The notes under the pieces: generated by a model
What the model was told of the DNA's origin: nothing
The model's input: the letters and a program-made list of their open reading frames with translations, nothing else
Database searches by the model: none
Origin: Saxidomus purpurata
Taxonomy: Eukaryota > Mollusca > Bivalvia > Venerida > Veneridae
DNA length: 64,000 nucleotides
Direction: 5' to 3'
NCBI GenBank assembly: GCA_022818135.1
Contig: JAFMSR010000002.1
Coordinates: 57,661,687-57,725,686, forward strand
Made by a program: the position numbers and the translations under genes
Shown here: one piece after another, positions 44,462 through 55,515 of the stretch
How positions within the stretch are numbered: the first letter of the stretch is position 1
Layout: each line of letters opens with the position of its first letter

Positions 44462-45136
44462 TCACCTATTGCGTATGTATGTGGCACTGTTTGATGTTTG
44501 TACTAAATATGACCTATCATTTAGTTTATCAATTATGGCTGCTGGTTCCCAAGTTTTATCATGTCGCTGAACCCTTGCTGACCCTCCTAGTTCTAATGGT
44601 TCCAGTGGCCTTGCATTTCTATCATAGTAGTTGTTCTCCTTTTTTCTGCAAGACTTTAACCTATCACTAATGACCTTTGGGGAAATTAGGCGTGGTGTAA
44701 GATTTTCTTTGGTTGTTGGGAAAATTGATCTTAACTTCCTGCCCATTAACATTTCTGAGGGTGCAAAACCAATACTTAAAGGTGTGGTTCTGTTATCTAG
44801 TAAACCAATGAATGGATCTGTTTTTGCCAATTTTGCCTTCTTAAATATACGTTTCCATATTTTTACGTAAGCTCCTGAGAAACCATTTCCAGAACTGTGA
44901 TGTGGACTTGATGTGATGTGCTGGAAATTCCAATCTTTTGCAAACATTGTAAATTCTTCAGACACATAACAGGTTTCGTTATCTGAAAATCTCTGTGGAA
45001 TACCCATTCTTGCAAAAATCTCTTTCATGCGGTTGATTACAGATGAGCTTTTTATATTTGGCAATTCTTTAACCTCAAAATAGTTACTGTAATAGTCTGC
45101 AACAACTATGTATTCTTTGTTTTTCCATGTAAACAA
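44462..45136 (-). pseudogene. Integrase core and C-terminal domain of the gypsy relic
   Basis: A 224-codon frame begins just after the first catalytic Asp region: VVADYYSNYFEVKEL, then GIPQRFSDNETCYVSEEF (the second Asp block) and SPHHSSGNGFSGAYVKIWK, where the catalytic Glu is expected but a different residue stands. SIGFAPSEMLMGRKLRSI and an RNARPLEPLELGG to VQRHDKTWEPA stretch follow, as in gypsy C-termini. The apparent loss of the Glu and the upstream frame break argue it is inactive. Confidence 0.75.
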
Positions 45137-45273
45137 ATCTGTGCCTACAATCTACCAAGGGTAATCTGGAATTTCATGGGACTGTAAGGGTTCTTTGGGA
45201 TTTGAGCTTCTGTACTCTATAAGCATGAAGGACAATTTAGAACTAATTGTTTAATGTCGCTGAAAAATTTCGG

Positions 45274-45807
45274 TCAGAATATTATATCACGTGCCCTTCT
45301 AATGGTTTTCTCCACTCCCATATGACCTGCATGAAGTATTTCTAGCATGCTTGACCTAAGTTCACTGGGGATCACTATCTTTTGACCTTTCATTATTAAC
45401 CCATTGATTACTGACAGCTCATCTCGGTAATTCCAGAAATCTACAACTTCAGGTAAACACTGATTTCTGTAGACTGGCCACCCTACTATAATAACATTTA
45501 TTAAAATCGACAATTGTTTGTCATTTTCAGACTTGGGATGACCATATTTACATGTGCATCTAAACTCTCTGCTTGCATAGGTTGAACTGACTGGCTTTCT
45601 TGACAAAGTGTCAGGTACTGGAATTCTTTTTCCAGCACAGAAAGTGACCTCTATGTCGTAACGCTGCATTTGCAAAAGCATCCTTTGTAAACGTGCAGGG
45701 GTCAGGTATAGGGGTTTCTTAAAAATTGGGATTAGTGGAAGATGATCGGTTTCGATCAATACTCTCCTACCATAGACCCAGTGATTGTACCGCTTCAATC
45801 CAAACAA
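45274..45807 (-). pseudogene. RNase H end and integrase zinc-binding part of the gypsy relic
   Basis: The frame opens with RVLIETDHLPLIPIFKKPL and RLQRMLLQMQRYDIEV, typical of the gypsy RNase H end, then VPDTLSRKP. It closes with HAGHMGVEKTIRRARDIIF, the His half of the integrase HHCC finger; the Cys pair (LNCPSCL) follows near 45220 after a break. Confidence 0.75.
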
Positions 45808-46103
45808 AATACCTTAACACTCTTATTCCATCTGGGCATAATTCTTTTCACTGCATGTAAGAGATTTGGATGCAAAAGCGATAGGTTTTTCATCTTGTAG
45901 CTGAGTTGCGCCAAGTCCTGACCTATTTGCATCTGTTTGTAGAGTCAGTGGTTTCTTGGAGTCATAGTAACCTAGAACTTGCCCGGTTTCTTGAGTAATA
46001 ATTTATTTGATCTTGTTGAAAGATTCTGCCTGTGGTTTTCCCCAGTAAAATTCCACTGACTTATTCAAAAGTTCTCGCAAAGGACTAGTGACCTCGGCCA
46101 GAT

Positions 46104-46974
46104 TTACCTTGAAAGGTAATTAATCATTCCCATGAAAGTTTCCAGTTCAGCTTTGTTTTCTGGTGCGGGCATATCTCGAATAGCTGATATTTTGGTGGGA
46201 TCTGCTTGCAAACCATTATCTGATAACACGTGGCCAAAGTATTGTATTTCACTGAGCCCGACCTCAAGTTTTTCTGGATATAACCGTAGGCCTTTTTCAA
46301 ATGCCCTTTGTAGAACCGTTCTGAGATTTTTGTCATGTTCTTCCCTGGTTTTACCATATACCAATATGTCATCTACAATGAGTACCACCTCTGATAACCC
46401 TTCTAAGGATTCGTCCATTTTCCTCTAGAAAATGTCCATTGATGACTTTAAACCAAAAGGTAACCTTAAATACCTGTACCTCCCAAAGTAAGTGTTAAAT
46501 GTGGTTAAGAAAGAGGACTTTTCATTTAGCTTGATCGCCCAGTAACCTGAAGTAGCATCAAGTTTTGTGAAATACTTGGCTCCTGTAAGCTCTGGCAATA
46601 TGTCCTCAATTGTCTTAATTGGGTAGTGTGGACGTTGAACATTTTTGTTCCAATCATGCGGATCTATACACAGTCTCAGTTTACCTGATTTTTTTCTCAA
46701 CACAGACTAGTGAGTTGACCCAGTCTGTCGGCTCGCCAACTTTAGTGATTACGCCCAATTTTACCATTCTTTCGAGTTCCAATTTGCACCTATCCCTAAG
46801 TGCAACTGGAATCTTTCGTGGTGCATGTACCACAGGCACTGCATCAGATTTAAGATGAATTTCACATTCCCCCGGAATTGCCCCTTTGCCCTCGAATACC
46901 TGCGGGTAAACTTTCAACACTGATTGTGCTGTCATACAGGGTGATAGCTTTTCTAAATTACATATATATGTCAC
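46104..46974 (-). pseudogene. Reverse transcriptase of the gypsy relic
   Basis: Three overlapping frames give the RT blocks in order: VFEGKGAIPGECEIHLK and KLGVITKVGEPTDWV (46974-46681), KLRLCIDPHDWNKNVQR and YFTKLDATSGYWAIKL and RYLRLPFGLKS (46703-46425), then VVLIVDDILVYGKTREEHD with the VDD active site and IQYFGHVLSDNGL (46418-46104). Frame changes occur near 46690 and 46420. Confidence 0.8.
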
Positions 46975-47111
46975 TTTGACTAGACCGAATTCAATGCAGG
47001 ATCTATATCCAAATAAAGGACAGGAATTCGTTTCTACGACATGGAAGTCTACAATGCCAGTTTTTGAATTTGCTGCATGCTTACATTCTAAAGTAATAGT
47101 ACCTTTAATAT

Positions 47112-47935
47112 AGTGGATGTGTAATGAGTACTTCCTGTTTAAGGATCATTTGGAATACTTTGGATTTTATAGCAGTACCTATTTTGTATTGTGGTGCAGT
47201 GGTTAGAGCGTCTGCTTACAGATCAAGAGGTCCCGAGTTCAATCCCCGAAGGAGCCAAAACTTTTTTTCGTTATTTTTTCTTTTTTAGTTATCAAACTGA
47301 ATAACATGAAAAATTAAGCCATTTTACAAGATTTGAAAACTGTATCTTAATTTTCCTTGATTTTATCAAGCTGTACAGTTACTTTAAAATACAAAAATTG
47401 ACCGTGCTCATTTTTAAAAGTTGAATATCTCAAAAAGTAGACGGTAAAACATTTTTATTTTTTCTTATATTTCAATTCATATACTACTTATAAAAGTTTT
47501 ATAATCAATAGTGATGGCCCTACTCCGAATCTTTTGTTAAAGCTGTGTATTTGTACATGTGTGATATGTCTCGTGGCAAAATTAGGCAAATTGTATACCC
47601 TCATTTTTGGCATTATTGCATATTTTTTGTTACACATGTTAAGCTTGTATAATTATAATTCATGTTTTGTAATTCTACATTGCTTGTAGTACTTTTTGAA
47701 CCTGGAAATCTTTTAAAATGTAAATAGATACTTGCAAACATACCTATTTTAACTTTTATGGTACTTTTTAATATGGTCAGTATTTCTAAAGTGGGGGTAG
47801 GGCAACAAAAAACGGAATTAATTTTTAATTAAACGGTGAAATGTCTTTAAATTTTGCACACTAGTCGGTTAACAGATGTAGATCATATAAATGTTAAGTT
47901 TAATGTGTTTTGGAATAGTGTCCATTAGACCCCCA
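47112..47935. mobile_element. 0.82-kb non-coding insertion within the gypsy relic
   Basis: Protease-RT linker sequence stops at about 47936 and resumes at about 47111. The ends resemble each other in inverse ('tagtggatgtgtaatgagtac' against complement 'tagtgggggtctaatggacac'). The flanks read ACCTTTAA on the left and ACCTTAA on the right, a candidate 7-8 bp target duplication. A tRNA-like segment lies near its left end. The class is uncertain: a TIR element that captured a tRNA-like region, or a SINE-related insertion. Confidence 0.55.
47187..47272 (+). repeat. tRNA-like (Pol III-type) segment
   Basis: 'tggtgcagtggttagagcg' matches an A box and 'gagttcaatcccc' a B box, about 35 bases apart, followed by a T7 run (47262-47268), a Pol III terminator type. 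The anticodon arm and T stem do not pair well, so I read it as a tRNA-derived relic, not a working tRNA. Confidence 0.5.
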
Positions 47936-48016
47936 CTACCTTAAGTTCAAAGACATGCCATTGTATGCAGTAAGCTTAGTTTTAGACGGTTTGAGTGCTG
48001 TTTTAACACCAAGTTG

Positions 48017-48418
48017 TTAAAAAACATGAAAAGGCAAAACATTTACCTGTGCGCCTGTGTCGACCTTGAATTTAAGTTTTTGCTTTGAGGGTCCTTCTTC
48101 CATTTCTGCAAACATTTGGTCTTCTGAGGATTTAGAATCCACACTGTCAATAAACAAATCCTCGGAATCAGAGGATGATTCATGTGAAACATGTATGTCA
48201 TTAACGTTTTTCGAGCGACACACTTTAGCAAAATGATTCCACTTTTTGCACTTGTTACATTGTTTTCCTTTCGCTGGACAGCGACTTTTAACGTGATTCA
48301 GTCTACAACTGGAACACTGTGGGCTCTGGTCTGTTGAAGCTTCATGGCTGGCGTAGTGCGATTTCTTCACCCCTATACCTGTTTTGTTTTGGTTCCGATT
48401 GTCAAAGGTTACAAAATG
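48017..48418 (-). pseudogene. Gag zinc knuckles and protease of the gypsy relic
   Basis: Two Cys-rich knuckles (CSSCRLNHVKSRCP and CNKCKKWNHFAKVC), an acidic Ser-rich linker, then KFKVDTGAQVNVLP, the aspartic protease active site. Similarity extends right to about 48418 (NQNKTGIGVKKSHYA). The frame meets a stop soon after the DTG block, before the insertion point. Confidence 0.75.
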
Positions 48419-49047
48419 ATCTCTCTAAGCTAATCAAAGGACTGAAAGTGCTGGAGGGTCGATTGTCTCTGAACAGCACGGTCTGCACACATACATGTGT
48501 AAATATCAGGACAACATAGACTGTACACAAACATGTGTGAATACCAGAACAACCCATGCACGAGTAAAGTTATAAACTGGGGACACAACTGTCCGCAAAT
48601 TTATACCTTTCACCATTTGTGTAAACTTTACTTTTGAGATAGGAACCCATGTGCTTACATTATGTCATTCAGTGACTATGTTCAACTACCCTATGAAGTA
48701 TTAAGCTGTGAATCGTAACTGAAAAATGGATTATGACAAAACTGAGCTGAAAATTTATGTTTTGAACAACTTTTAATGCCATTCAAAAGTTATGGGATAT
48801 GCCCATAAGGTTGATTGTATTGTGCCAATTAATTCGGATTTAACGTCGCACCCAGCAGCTAAGGTCATATTGCAACTTCCGGCTTTCGTGGAGGAGGAAG
48901 ACCCTGGGTGCCAATTCCCTGTATCAGAATTTGGGGGTCATTTAGAAATTCCGAGGGTCATACCCTTTATTGTTACTTTTTAGTTACAAATTATAAGAAA
49001 AACAACAATATAATATTATGCTATTCTGAAATGTTTTGATATTATTT
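48419..49047. other. Intergenic, nothing recognised
   Basis: About 0.6 kb of AT-rich sequence. 'acacatacatgtgtaaata.cagg' and 'acacaaacatgtgtgaataccag' near 48490-48545 form a short imperfect direct repeat. Confidence 0.4.
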
Positions 49048-49201
49048 AGATCTGTTACTATATAATTTTTAAAACAGAGGACAGTATAATTCGTAACAAC
49101 GGAATATGTGGAACTACTTGTTTGTATGAAAAGAGTTCGGCAGTAAGGAAGCTAAACTCTGTTAACATTGGATCCGATTGAATAAATCAATCGATCCAAA
49201 A
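49048..49201 (+). repeat. Dispersed repeat, copy 2 of a pair
   Basis: Matches 16042-16200 up to 'aatcaatcgatccaaaaa', where LINE sequence begins. The end of similarity therefore marks the 5' junction of the LINE insertion. Confidence 0.7.
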
Positions 49202-50075
49202 ACTTTGGAAAAACTGTGGGACATGGAGTTTAAACCTAGTAAGTGCCAGGTCCTCAATATTGTACGTAGCAGAAAACCCATCCAGTTTCCTTATAAGCTT
49301 CACGGTCAAACACTCTCGCCAGTTAAGGATGCAAAATACCTTGGTGTAGACATCAGCCAAGATCTCAGCTGGAATACACACATCTCCAGAATAACAACAA
49401 ATGCAAACAGAACACTAGGCTTCCTCAAACGTAACACCAAAACAAAACATGAAAGTATCAAATCTTTCTCTTACAAAACATTAGTCAGACCACAATTAGA
49501 GTACACATCATCTGCGTGGTCTCCACACACCCAGGTTAATATTCATAAGCTGGAGATGGTCCAGCGACGTACAATCAGATGGGTAAAAATGATTACTCTA
49601 GAGATACAAGTGTGACAGACTTGCAAAACACCCTTGGCTGGAGCACCCTTGAGAACAGGCGTCGAGCCACCAATTTGGTTATGTTTTACAAAGTATACTA
49701 CAGTCTTGTAGCAATCTCCCTCCCCTCTTACTTAGAAATCCCAAACAGGTAAATAAGACATATGCATCCCCTTAGTCTCCGCCAAACCCATGCAAACTCG
49801 GACTTCTTTAAGTACTCGTTTTTCCCCCATACCACAGTCCTGTGGAATAGGTTACCCACGCATATTGCGATCCTGACTGATCTTGAATCATTCAATCAGG
49901 CAGTGGCCCATCTCTACGGAAGCCCTGGAGGGACATTTATTATTTATTAATTATTAGTGATTAATTATTACTTGTAATTTATAACTTATTATTTATAACT
50001 TATTACTTGTAATTTATAACTTATTATTTATAACTTATTACTTGTAATTTATAACTTATTATTTATAACTTATCG
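49202..50075 (+). mobile_element. 5'-truncated LINE 3' end with a TTATAACTTATTACTTG tail
   Basis: A 145-codon frame (to 49615) carries RT thumb-type sequence: MEFKPSKCQVLNI, DAKYLGVDISQDLSWNTHIS, TLVRPQLEYTSSAWSPHT, LEMVQRRTIRW. After breaks it continues as STLENRRRATNLVMFYKV and 49762-49950 FFKYSFFPHTTVLWNRLPTH. This is the usual C-terminus of jockey/CR1-type LINEs. The 3' tail is an array of 'ttataacttattattta' and 'ttataacttattacttgtaa' units (49945-50075). Frame breaks show it is dead. Confidence 0.8.
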
Positions 50076-50658
50076 ACATGTACTCATAATGGCGGGAAGT
50101 CTTGTTGTGCAGAGGCTGTTTTTATTACGAGGTAAGAATTATTCATTCACTGTATAGCGGATTAATTAATAACAAAAGAAAATCTAGCATCATTACAAGA
50201 AATGTCATATTCTCATTTTAAAGGACCATATTCTACACAAAAATACACATTATCATACTTATTGATATTTAAATTTGTCGAAGTTGAATGCTTAAAAAGA
50301 CATATGAAGCTTTGAGTAGGATCTTTCATATAAGAGCTGAATAGTCTGCCCTTTTCTGCATTTTAATGTAAAGGCATTGAAAAGGGGCATTTATGGTTCA
50401 CGGTCCAGAATCAAGGATTCAAGTATATAGTTTTCGTATTTGAATTGGTCGGAGACTGTTATTGTCTAGAATCTGGAATTGAGGTAAAATAAAGGGGGCG
50501 GAGGCTATGGTTTATTATCTTATAAAGTAGTAAATAAGGACAGAAAGAGTAATATTTAAACTGATTCTTCTTTATTTGCAGATAACAATGTTATTGAGGG
50601 TAGTTTTTTGTCTTCGTTGGTTATTTTGATGCTACAAATAAAGACTTCTTGAGCTGTT

Positions 50659-51650
50659 GTGCAATCTTACTTGCCATTGGAAAGTCACGGTGCACAATCG
50701 AGATTTCAGCTGATCAAAGAGTACTTTTATGCTGGATTTAAGTACTTTGGAATTGTTCTGCTTTTATGTAGTCGACGCAACATAAACATAAGTATTCGAC
50801 ATTTGAAGCGCATTTTAAAGCAAACAGCCTGCTTCGTCGAAAAGATGTGAATAAACCATTACAAGATGTACATGTAGTAGACTTAATATGGAAAGAAATT
50901 CAGCTCAGTGGACAATGTATAAGTTAAAGAAATATGTGGCGGCGTTTGTTCACGATTATAAAATTAAAGTAAAAAGAAATGACGTTATGAGGTTGATGAA
51001 AGAAACTGATGCAGATGGTGTGTACTTACGTAAAGCTCATAGGCTGAGTAGAAGAATGTACTATGCACGTGGTCCTAACTTCGTTTAGATGTTGATGGAT
51101 ATGACAAACTGAAACCATTTGGTATATGCATTCACGGAGCAATAGACGGATATAGCCGCCGAATAAGGAGCAATGGCGGGAATCAAAAGTTTTATGTACG
51201 GGAAGAGCACTGCGAATCAGAAATTTGAAGCCGTAGACGTCATGGTGTCCACTGGCAGATAAATAAATTGAAAAATTCACGCGATTGTTGTAGATTCAAC
51301 AAAATCAATCATATGTGTAAGATTTTGTCTATTGGATGTTCTACATGCAGAATTGGTTTGCATAGCACAACACTGGAATCTACACAATATACGCAAACAG
51401 AAGTTTACCAATGAGCTTCCATATGGTAAAACCTGAAGTTTTGTATTACGTTCCAGAACTGTATTGTGGACACGACCTTGGTGGAAAAGTTGATGCTGGA
51501 AATTTAAAACTTTGCCAGGAAATGTATGCTGCTCCAAAACAAAGATGTTGTGTAGAGTTAATTGAACTGGCTCACTGCTTAAGCCATACCTTGAGGTTTC
51601 ACGTAATGCACACGATGGTTTCACGTTATACGAATAATTGATATCTTTAT
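50659..51650 (+). pseudogene. Decayed integrase-core (rve/DDE) transposase
   Basis: Successive broken frames resemble one protein. It has an N-terminal helix-turn-helix-like part (GFKYFGIVLLL..NISIRHLKRILK), then ERNSAQWTMYKLKKYVAAF and ADGVYLRKAHRLSRRMYYA RGPNF. The integrase-core start DVDGYDKLKPFGICIHGAID followed by GYSRRI (51088-51165) contains the first catalytic Asp. A C-terminal block is KPEVLYYVPELYCG..LKLCQEMYAAPK (51420-51540). I recall this layout from multi-copy genes in fish and mollusc genomes. There are many stops, so it is non-functional. The family name is uncertain. Confidence 0.65.
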
Positions 51651-51959
51651 GAACATGCTTTGTGAGATAATATAGATTGTGCCTTAGAAAACATGATATG
51701 TATTTAAGACTAACAAAACAATGGTTTGTTTCCGAAGTATGGAGTCTTCTTATTCGTATTTCTCCCGTCTCAATTTTGAATTAAATATCATTTTACTCTC
51801 ATAATCTGTAGTTTATCGCTGTAAGTATCGTCTCTAGTTACATGTAGCCTAAAAAGCACGACGACTCTATTCTAGACGCTTTATGATCGCAGACGACGAT
51901 TGAGATATTAGTGACTGTGGATGGGGACTTTGTTTTCTTACTGGCTATTAAAGTAAGAG

Positions 51960-52715
51960 TAAGTAACTTCAGTTAAATCATGTCATGTTGCATACACAAG
52001 GTTTTTCTATGATTTGACTTGGTGACTTAGTGTTTGATATCAGATAACTCATATTTGAAAGTGACCCACATGTCATCAAGACAGTCATTCTAAGTTTTGT
52101 GAAGATTCAATAAAAATGCAACACAATTGTATACACAAGTTTATCTATGATTTGACCTGGTGACCTAATGTATGACCCTAGATGACCAATGTTTAAAGTC
52201 CATCTAGACTTTGTGCTCAGGCGAACTTCAGATGTAAGGGGGTTTTCTTTTCATTTTTGTGAATTTTGTAAACGAAACAACAACTAAGAGGTCAGGAGTA
52301 ACGCTAAACTGGCTAGTGTAATCTGACCGCAAGGGGTAATGTTAGCAGCTACCCTTAAATTATCTTATCTCTAGGCCTTATAGTATTTGAAAAAGATTCA
52401 TAAAATTTTCATTATATAAATATATGATAAACTATGACTGTCACTTAGTATGTGAAGGTCAATGTCAAAGATCAATCCTGCATTCAAAACTGTGCACATT
52501 GTTACAGCTTTAAAAACTGGGAAGTTGTTCAGTATATCACTCAAGGTCAGCAAATGCCAAAGTTGAAATCTATATACAAAACTATACAAAGAGTTTTAAT
52601 TTCATTTCTCTAGCTTTAAAAGACAATAAAAGTAGCTCATGTGTCAAGTGACCCAATAAATGGGGTCAGCTTGGTACAACTCCACTGCACAATGCTACAC
52701 ACCAAATATCTAAAC
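51960..52715. repeat. Bivalve-type dispersed repeats
   Basis: Two units about 135 bases apart contain 'tctatgatttgac.tggtgac' followed by 'tagtgtttga/taatgtatga' (51985-52180). 52440-52715 repeats the family seen at 39.9-40.9 kb ('caaagttgaaatctatata', 'caaaactatac', 'cactgcacaatgctacacaccaaatat'). Confidence 0.6.
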
Positions 52716-52718
52716 TTA

Positions 52719-52939
52719 CAGGTTACGGTCCGTTAATTCGGAGAACCTTCATTTCGGACAATTTGTTATTGTTGTGGATCGTTTGTTAGCTAAATCTGTT
52801 TTCGGAAGTAACCAATATATTTCTTCAGTAGCACGAGAAACCGGTTGGTTGAGGTGCCATTTCATAAAGATCTGGTAACTAGTTTGTGAGTTATAGGAAA
52901 ATATGTGCTTAAAGTGTCCGAAAGTAGGACCGTAACCAG
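52719..52939. mobile_element. 221-bp MITE with TA flanks
   Basis: The left end 'caggttacggtccgttaatt' plus 'cgga' pairs with the complement of the right end 'tccgaaagtaggaccgtaac' plus 'cag'. TA flanks both sides (52717-52718, 52940-52941), as for Tc1/mariner-related MITEs. No coding role is seen; the reverse-strand frame across it is incidental. Confidence 0.65.
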
Positions 52940-53397
52940 TAGGCTTCTTGACAAGATTTCCAAAATGTTCATTATATAAGTCTATGTAAAACATCAAAAT
53001 AAATAGGGTCATATTCCTAAGATATAACTTTGGGCGCTATTTCTGTTGTTTCACTTAAAGGTGTGTTCGCTGAAACTGACATTATACTCTGTATAAAACT
53101 TCAAAGTAGTGGGGGATATCTCAAAGGCTTAAAGAACAAAGCAAACGTGCTTCAAATCTTGAATGTAGAAAAAACAAAGTTAGTAAATTGTCAAGCATTT
53201 ACTAAAAGAGCAACAAATAATTGAACACACTGCTAGCAACAATTAGCGGCATCAGATATGGGTAATCTAAGAGTTTTTCAGTGATAAATGTGTTAGAATG
53301 TTAACAATATTATCTAAAAAATGCTATTTGAACCAAGAGGCCCAAAAGGGCCTATCGCTCTTAGACTACTGGTTTGACTGGACTGTTCTGAGCAAGT

Positions 53398-54110
53398 TTA
53401 ATCATTTTTAGACAACCCTCTCACTGTAAGTCCGTCTTCAAAAACATTGTAACCATCACGTATTTCATTGCTGCCAGTCATAGAAATGCATGTTTCATAT
53501 GATCTGCAGTATATGACACTGGATGTACTTGAATATAATGACTGTTTGACTTTGCCATGTATAATATCAAGTATTCCACTATTTTGTTCATTTACACTTT
53601 GAGTTTTTCTTTTATTTGTCTCAAACAATTCAACTGTATCGCAATCCGCTGTCATTACTTTTGCAATACTTTTGTACTGTTAAGTGACAATTCTGACTCA
53701 TTTACACTTTGAGATTTTGTTCGCAGATACAGGTGGCACTGAGAGGGATACATTCCATACGCTTTCAAATAATCATTGTATGAACACGGATTGTCATTTG
53801 TATCTGTGAATGTGACACTTCTTCACCTGATGGATTAATGAGACACACTGTCATACTCTCTAACTTTCCAAAATAGCTGCTCCAATCTTTAAAGAAACAT
53901 TTCTTGGCCTGCTCAATAATTTCAATAACTGTTATATCTTCATCAGCTTTGCATGGTATAGTTCTTGTTCCGCCACCCTTGGCAGTAGTTACACCCCGGA
54001 ATGCATTCTACTGTAAAGTTGCCATCCAACATATACTTTGTATTCAGCCCGTTTACTCCTGCCGCGGCGGCGACTTCTAGTGTAATAAGGTACACTGCCC
54101 TATAAATAAA
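53398..54110 (-). pseudogene. Decayed multi-copy ORF with a KGGGTR motif, function unknown
   Basis: Reverse-strand fragments line up as RSRRRGRSKRAEYKVYVGW (about 54090-54030), AKGGGTRTIPCKADEDITVI then EIIEQAKKCFFKDWSSYFGK and MTVCLINPSGEE (53990-53820), then after a frame change NPCSYNDYLKAYGMYPSQCH LYLRTK (53800-53720). I recall proteins with this 'GGGTR...LFF...G...YLK..G..PS..HLYL' layout as highly repeated, uncharacterised genes in molluscs and fish. The frame 53398-53655 follows and is unrecognised. At least two frame breaks mean it is not expressed as one protein. Confidence 0.45.
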
Positions 54111-54239
54111 TAGCAAAACAGTTTGCAATTAAACATTTCAATATTCTGCTTATTCTAAGTACCACAAATACAAATTGTACTATTCAGACAATAATCCACT
54201 ATGCAATCAATATGTGTCTTGCCTGTTTTGGCTTTGCAA

Positions 54240-54602
54240 GTTATTGCTTATTACTTACACAATTTATGGCATTTACTTAATGTTTATTACTTAAAATTTA
54301 TGACATAATATCTATAACTTAATACTTATTACTTAATATTTATAACATATTATTTATACCTTATTATTTAAAAATTTATTACTTAATATTTATAACTTAA
54401 AACTTAAGAGTGAGGTTGGGTGCGCACCATAAACCGGTTTAAGCTCCCCAGTGGTGTTTTTGCCACTGACCGTTCCAAGGCGGTGCCCCACTGTGTTCCG
54501 TTAATTGTTCGTTTTGTCCTCGTGTGTTTGCTTTGTATGCTTGTGTGTGTTGGTAGTGTATGTTTGTGTGTGTACATGATTGTGTGTGTGTGTGTTGTGT
54601 GT

Positions 54603-54654
<52 letters not shown>

Positions 54655-54870
54655 GGTGGTGTGCACTTCTGGGTGCTGTGGGGCTCGTTTTGGGGAGGCT
54701 GCGTTTTTGGTACGTGGCATTCCCTGTTTGATATTATTTTTGTTTTAATACTTATTACTTAATATTTATAACTTATTATTTATAACTTATTACTTAAAAT
54801 TTATTACTTAATATTTATAACTTAAAACTTATAACTTAACTTAATACTTATTACTTAAAATTGGTTATTT
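54240..54870 (+). repeat. TTATAACTTATTACTTA arrays around a (TG)n-bearing dispersed repeat
   Basis: 54240-54410 and 54745-54870 are arrays of 'ttataacttattacttaata' type units like the LINE tail at 49945-50075. Between them lies a GC-richer block starting 'gggtgcgcaccataaaccgg' and 'ccactgaccgttccaaggcgg', which I recall as a common bivalve repeat, with a (TG)n run at about 54582-54652. Confidence 0.7.
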
Positions 54871-55029
54871 ATGAATAATTACTTTCAACTTGATCTGACA
54901 CTGTTGAAAAGATTTTTAGCTTAGATTATCCTCTTATTACAGCTATCCATAATAAGTACAATTTTTATTTTTATGTTGTGTATAGGGCCTGCCAAAAAGA
55001 TAAGCTAAACAATTTATTTGACACTTATG

Positions 55030-55515
55030 AAATGAGGCCTTCAGAGTAAACACGGTAAAATTAGGCAGTTTTTCCTTTGATGCGGCTCAAGTTTTGGTCA
55101 CATTCAGCCACTAATTAAACTTGATCAATTGATCAATACATTAATTTGGTTACAATTGATCAATAGTTGAGTCATATAGAGAGTAAACAAAGTAAGATCA
55201 GGCAGAATTTCCCATGACGTGGCTCAAGTTTTGATCACATTCAGCCCACAATCACATTTAAGCAGGAGATTGTACCAATACATATTATTAATTATTTTCC
55301 AATTGATCAATAATTGAGGCCCACTGAGGTAAACAAGGTAAATCAGACAGGCTTTCCCATGACGCAGCTCAAATTCTGATCACATTCAGCTGAGAAATGA
55401 ACCAGAGTCAAAAAATTGTACCATTACACATTTATTTATATCAAAGTTTGGTTACAATTGAAAAAGAATTAAAGCTTTCAGAATGAAAACAAGGTCAAAT
55501 ATTGCATTTTTTCTC
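55030..55515. repeat. Tandem repeat, about 3.5 units of 136-144 bp
   Basis: Each unit contains 'gagtaaacanggtaa', 'ggcag.ttttcc.atgacg', 'ggctcaagttttgatcacat' plus 'tcagcc', and 'ttggttacaattgatcaata'. Landmarks fall at about 55082, 55218 and 55362; the last unit is partial and ends at a G13 run. Confidence 0.75.

Larger units (their letters stand above)
44462..48418 (-). mobile_element. Decayed Ty3/gypsy retrotransposon, reverse strand, split by an insertion
   Basis: Reading from right to left, the canonical gypsy order is present: zinc knuckles and protease (about 48418-48017), RT (46974-46104), RNase H and integrase zinc-binding part (about 46100-45274), and integrase core with C-terminal domain (45136-44462). 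At least five frame breaks or stops separate the pieces. A segment of about 0.82 kb (47112-47935) is inserted between protease and RT. LTRs were not found, so the outer limits are only those of coding similarity. Confidence 0.85.

Noticed and set aside
47187..47272. Functional tRNA gene
   Set aside because: A and B boxes are good but anticodon and T stems do not pair; treated as a tRNA-derived relic.
54420..54762. Cys/Val- or Thr/His-rich frames
   Set aside because: They are translations of the (TG)n microsatellite and the adjoining repeat.
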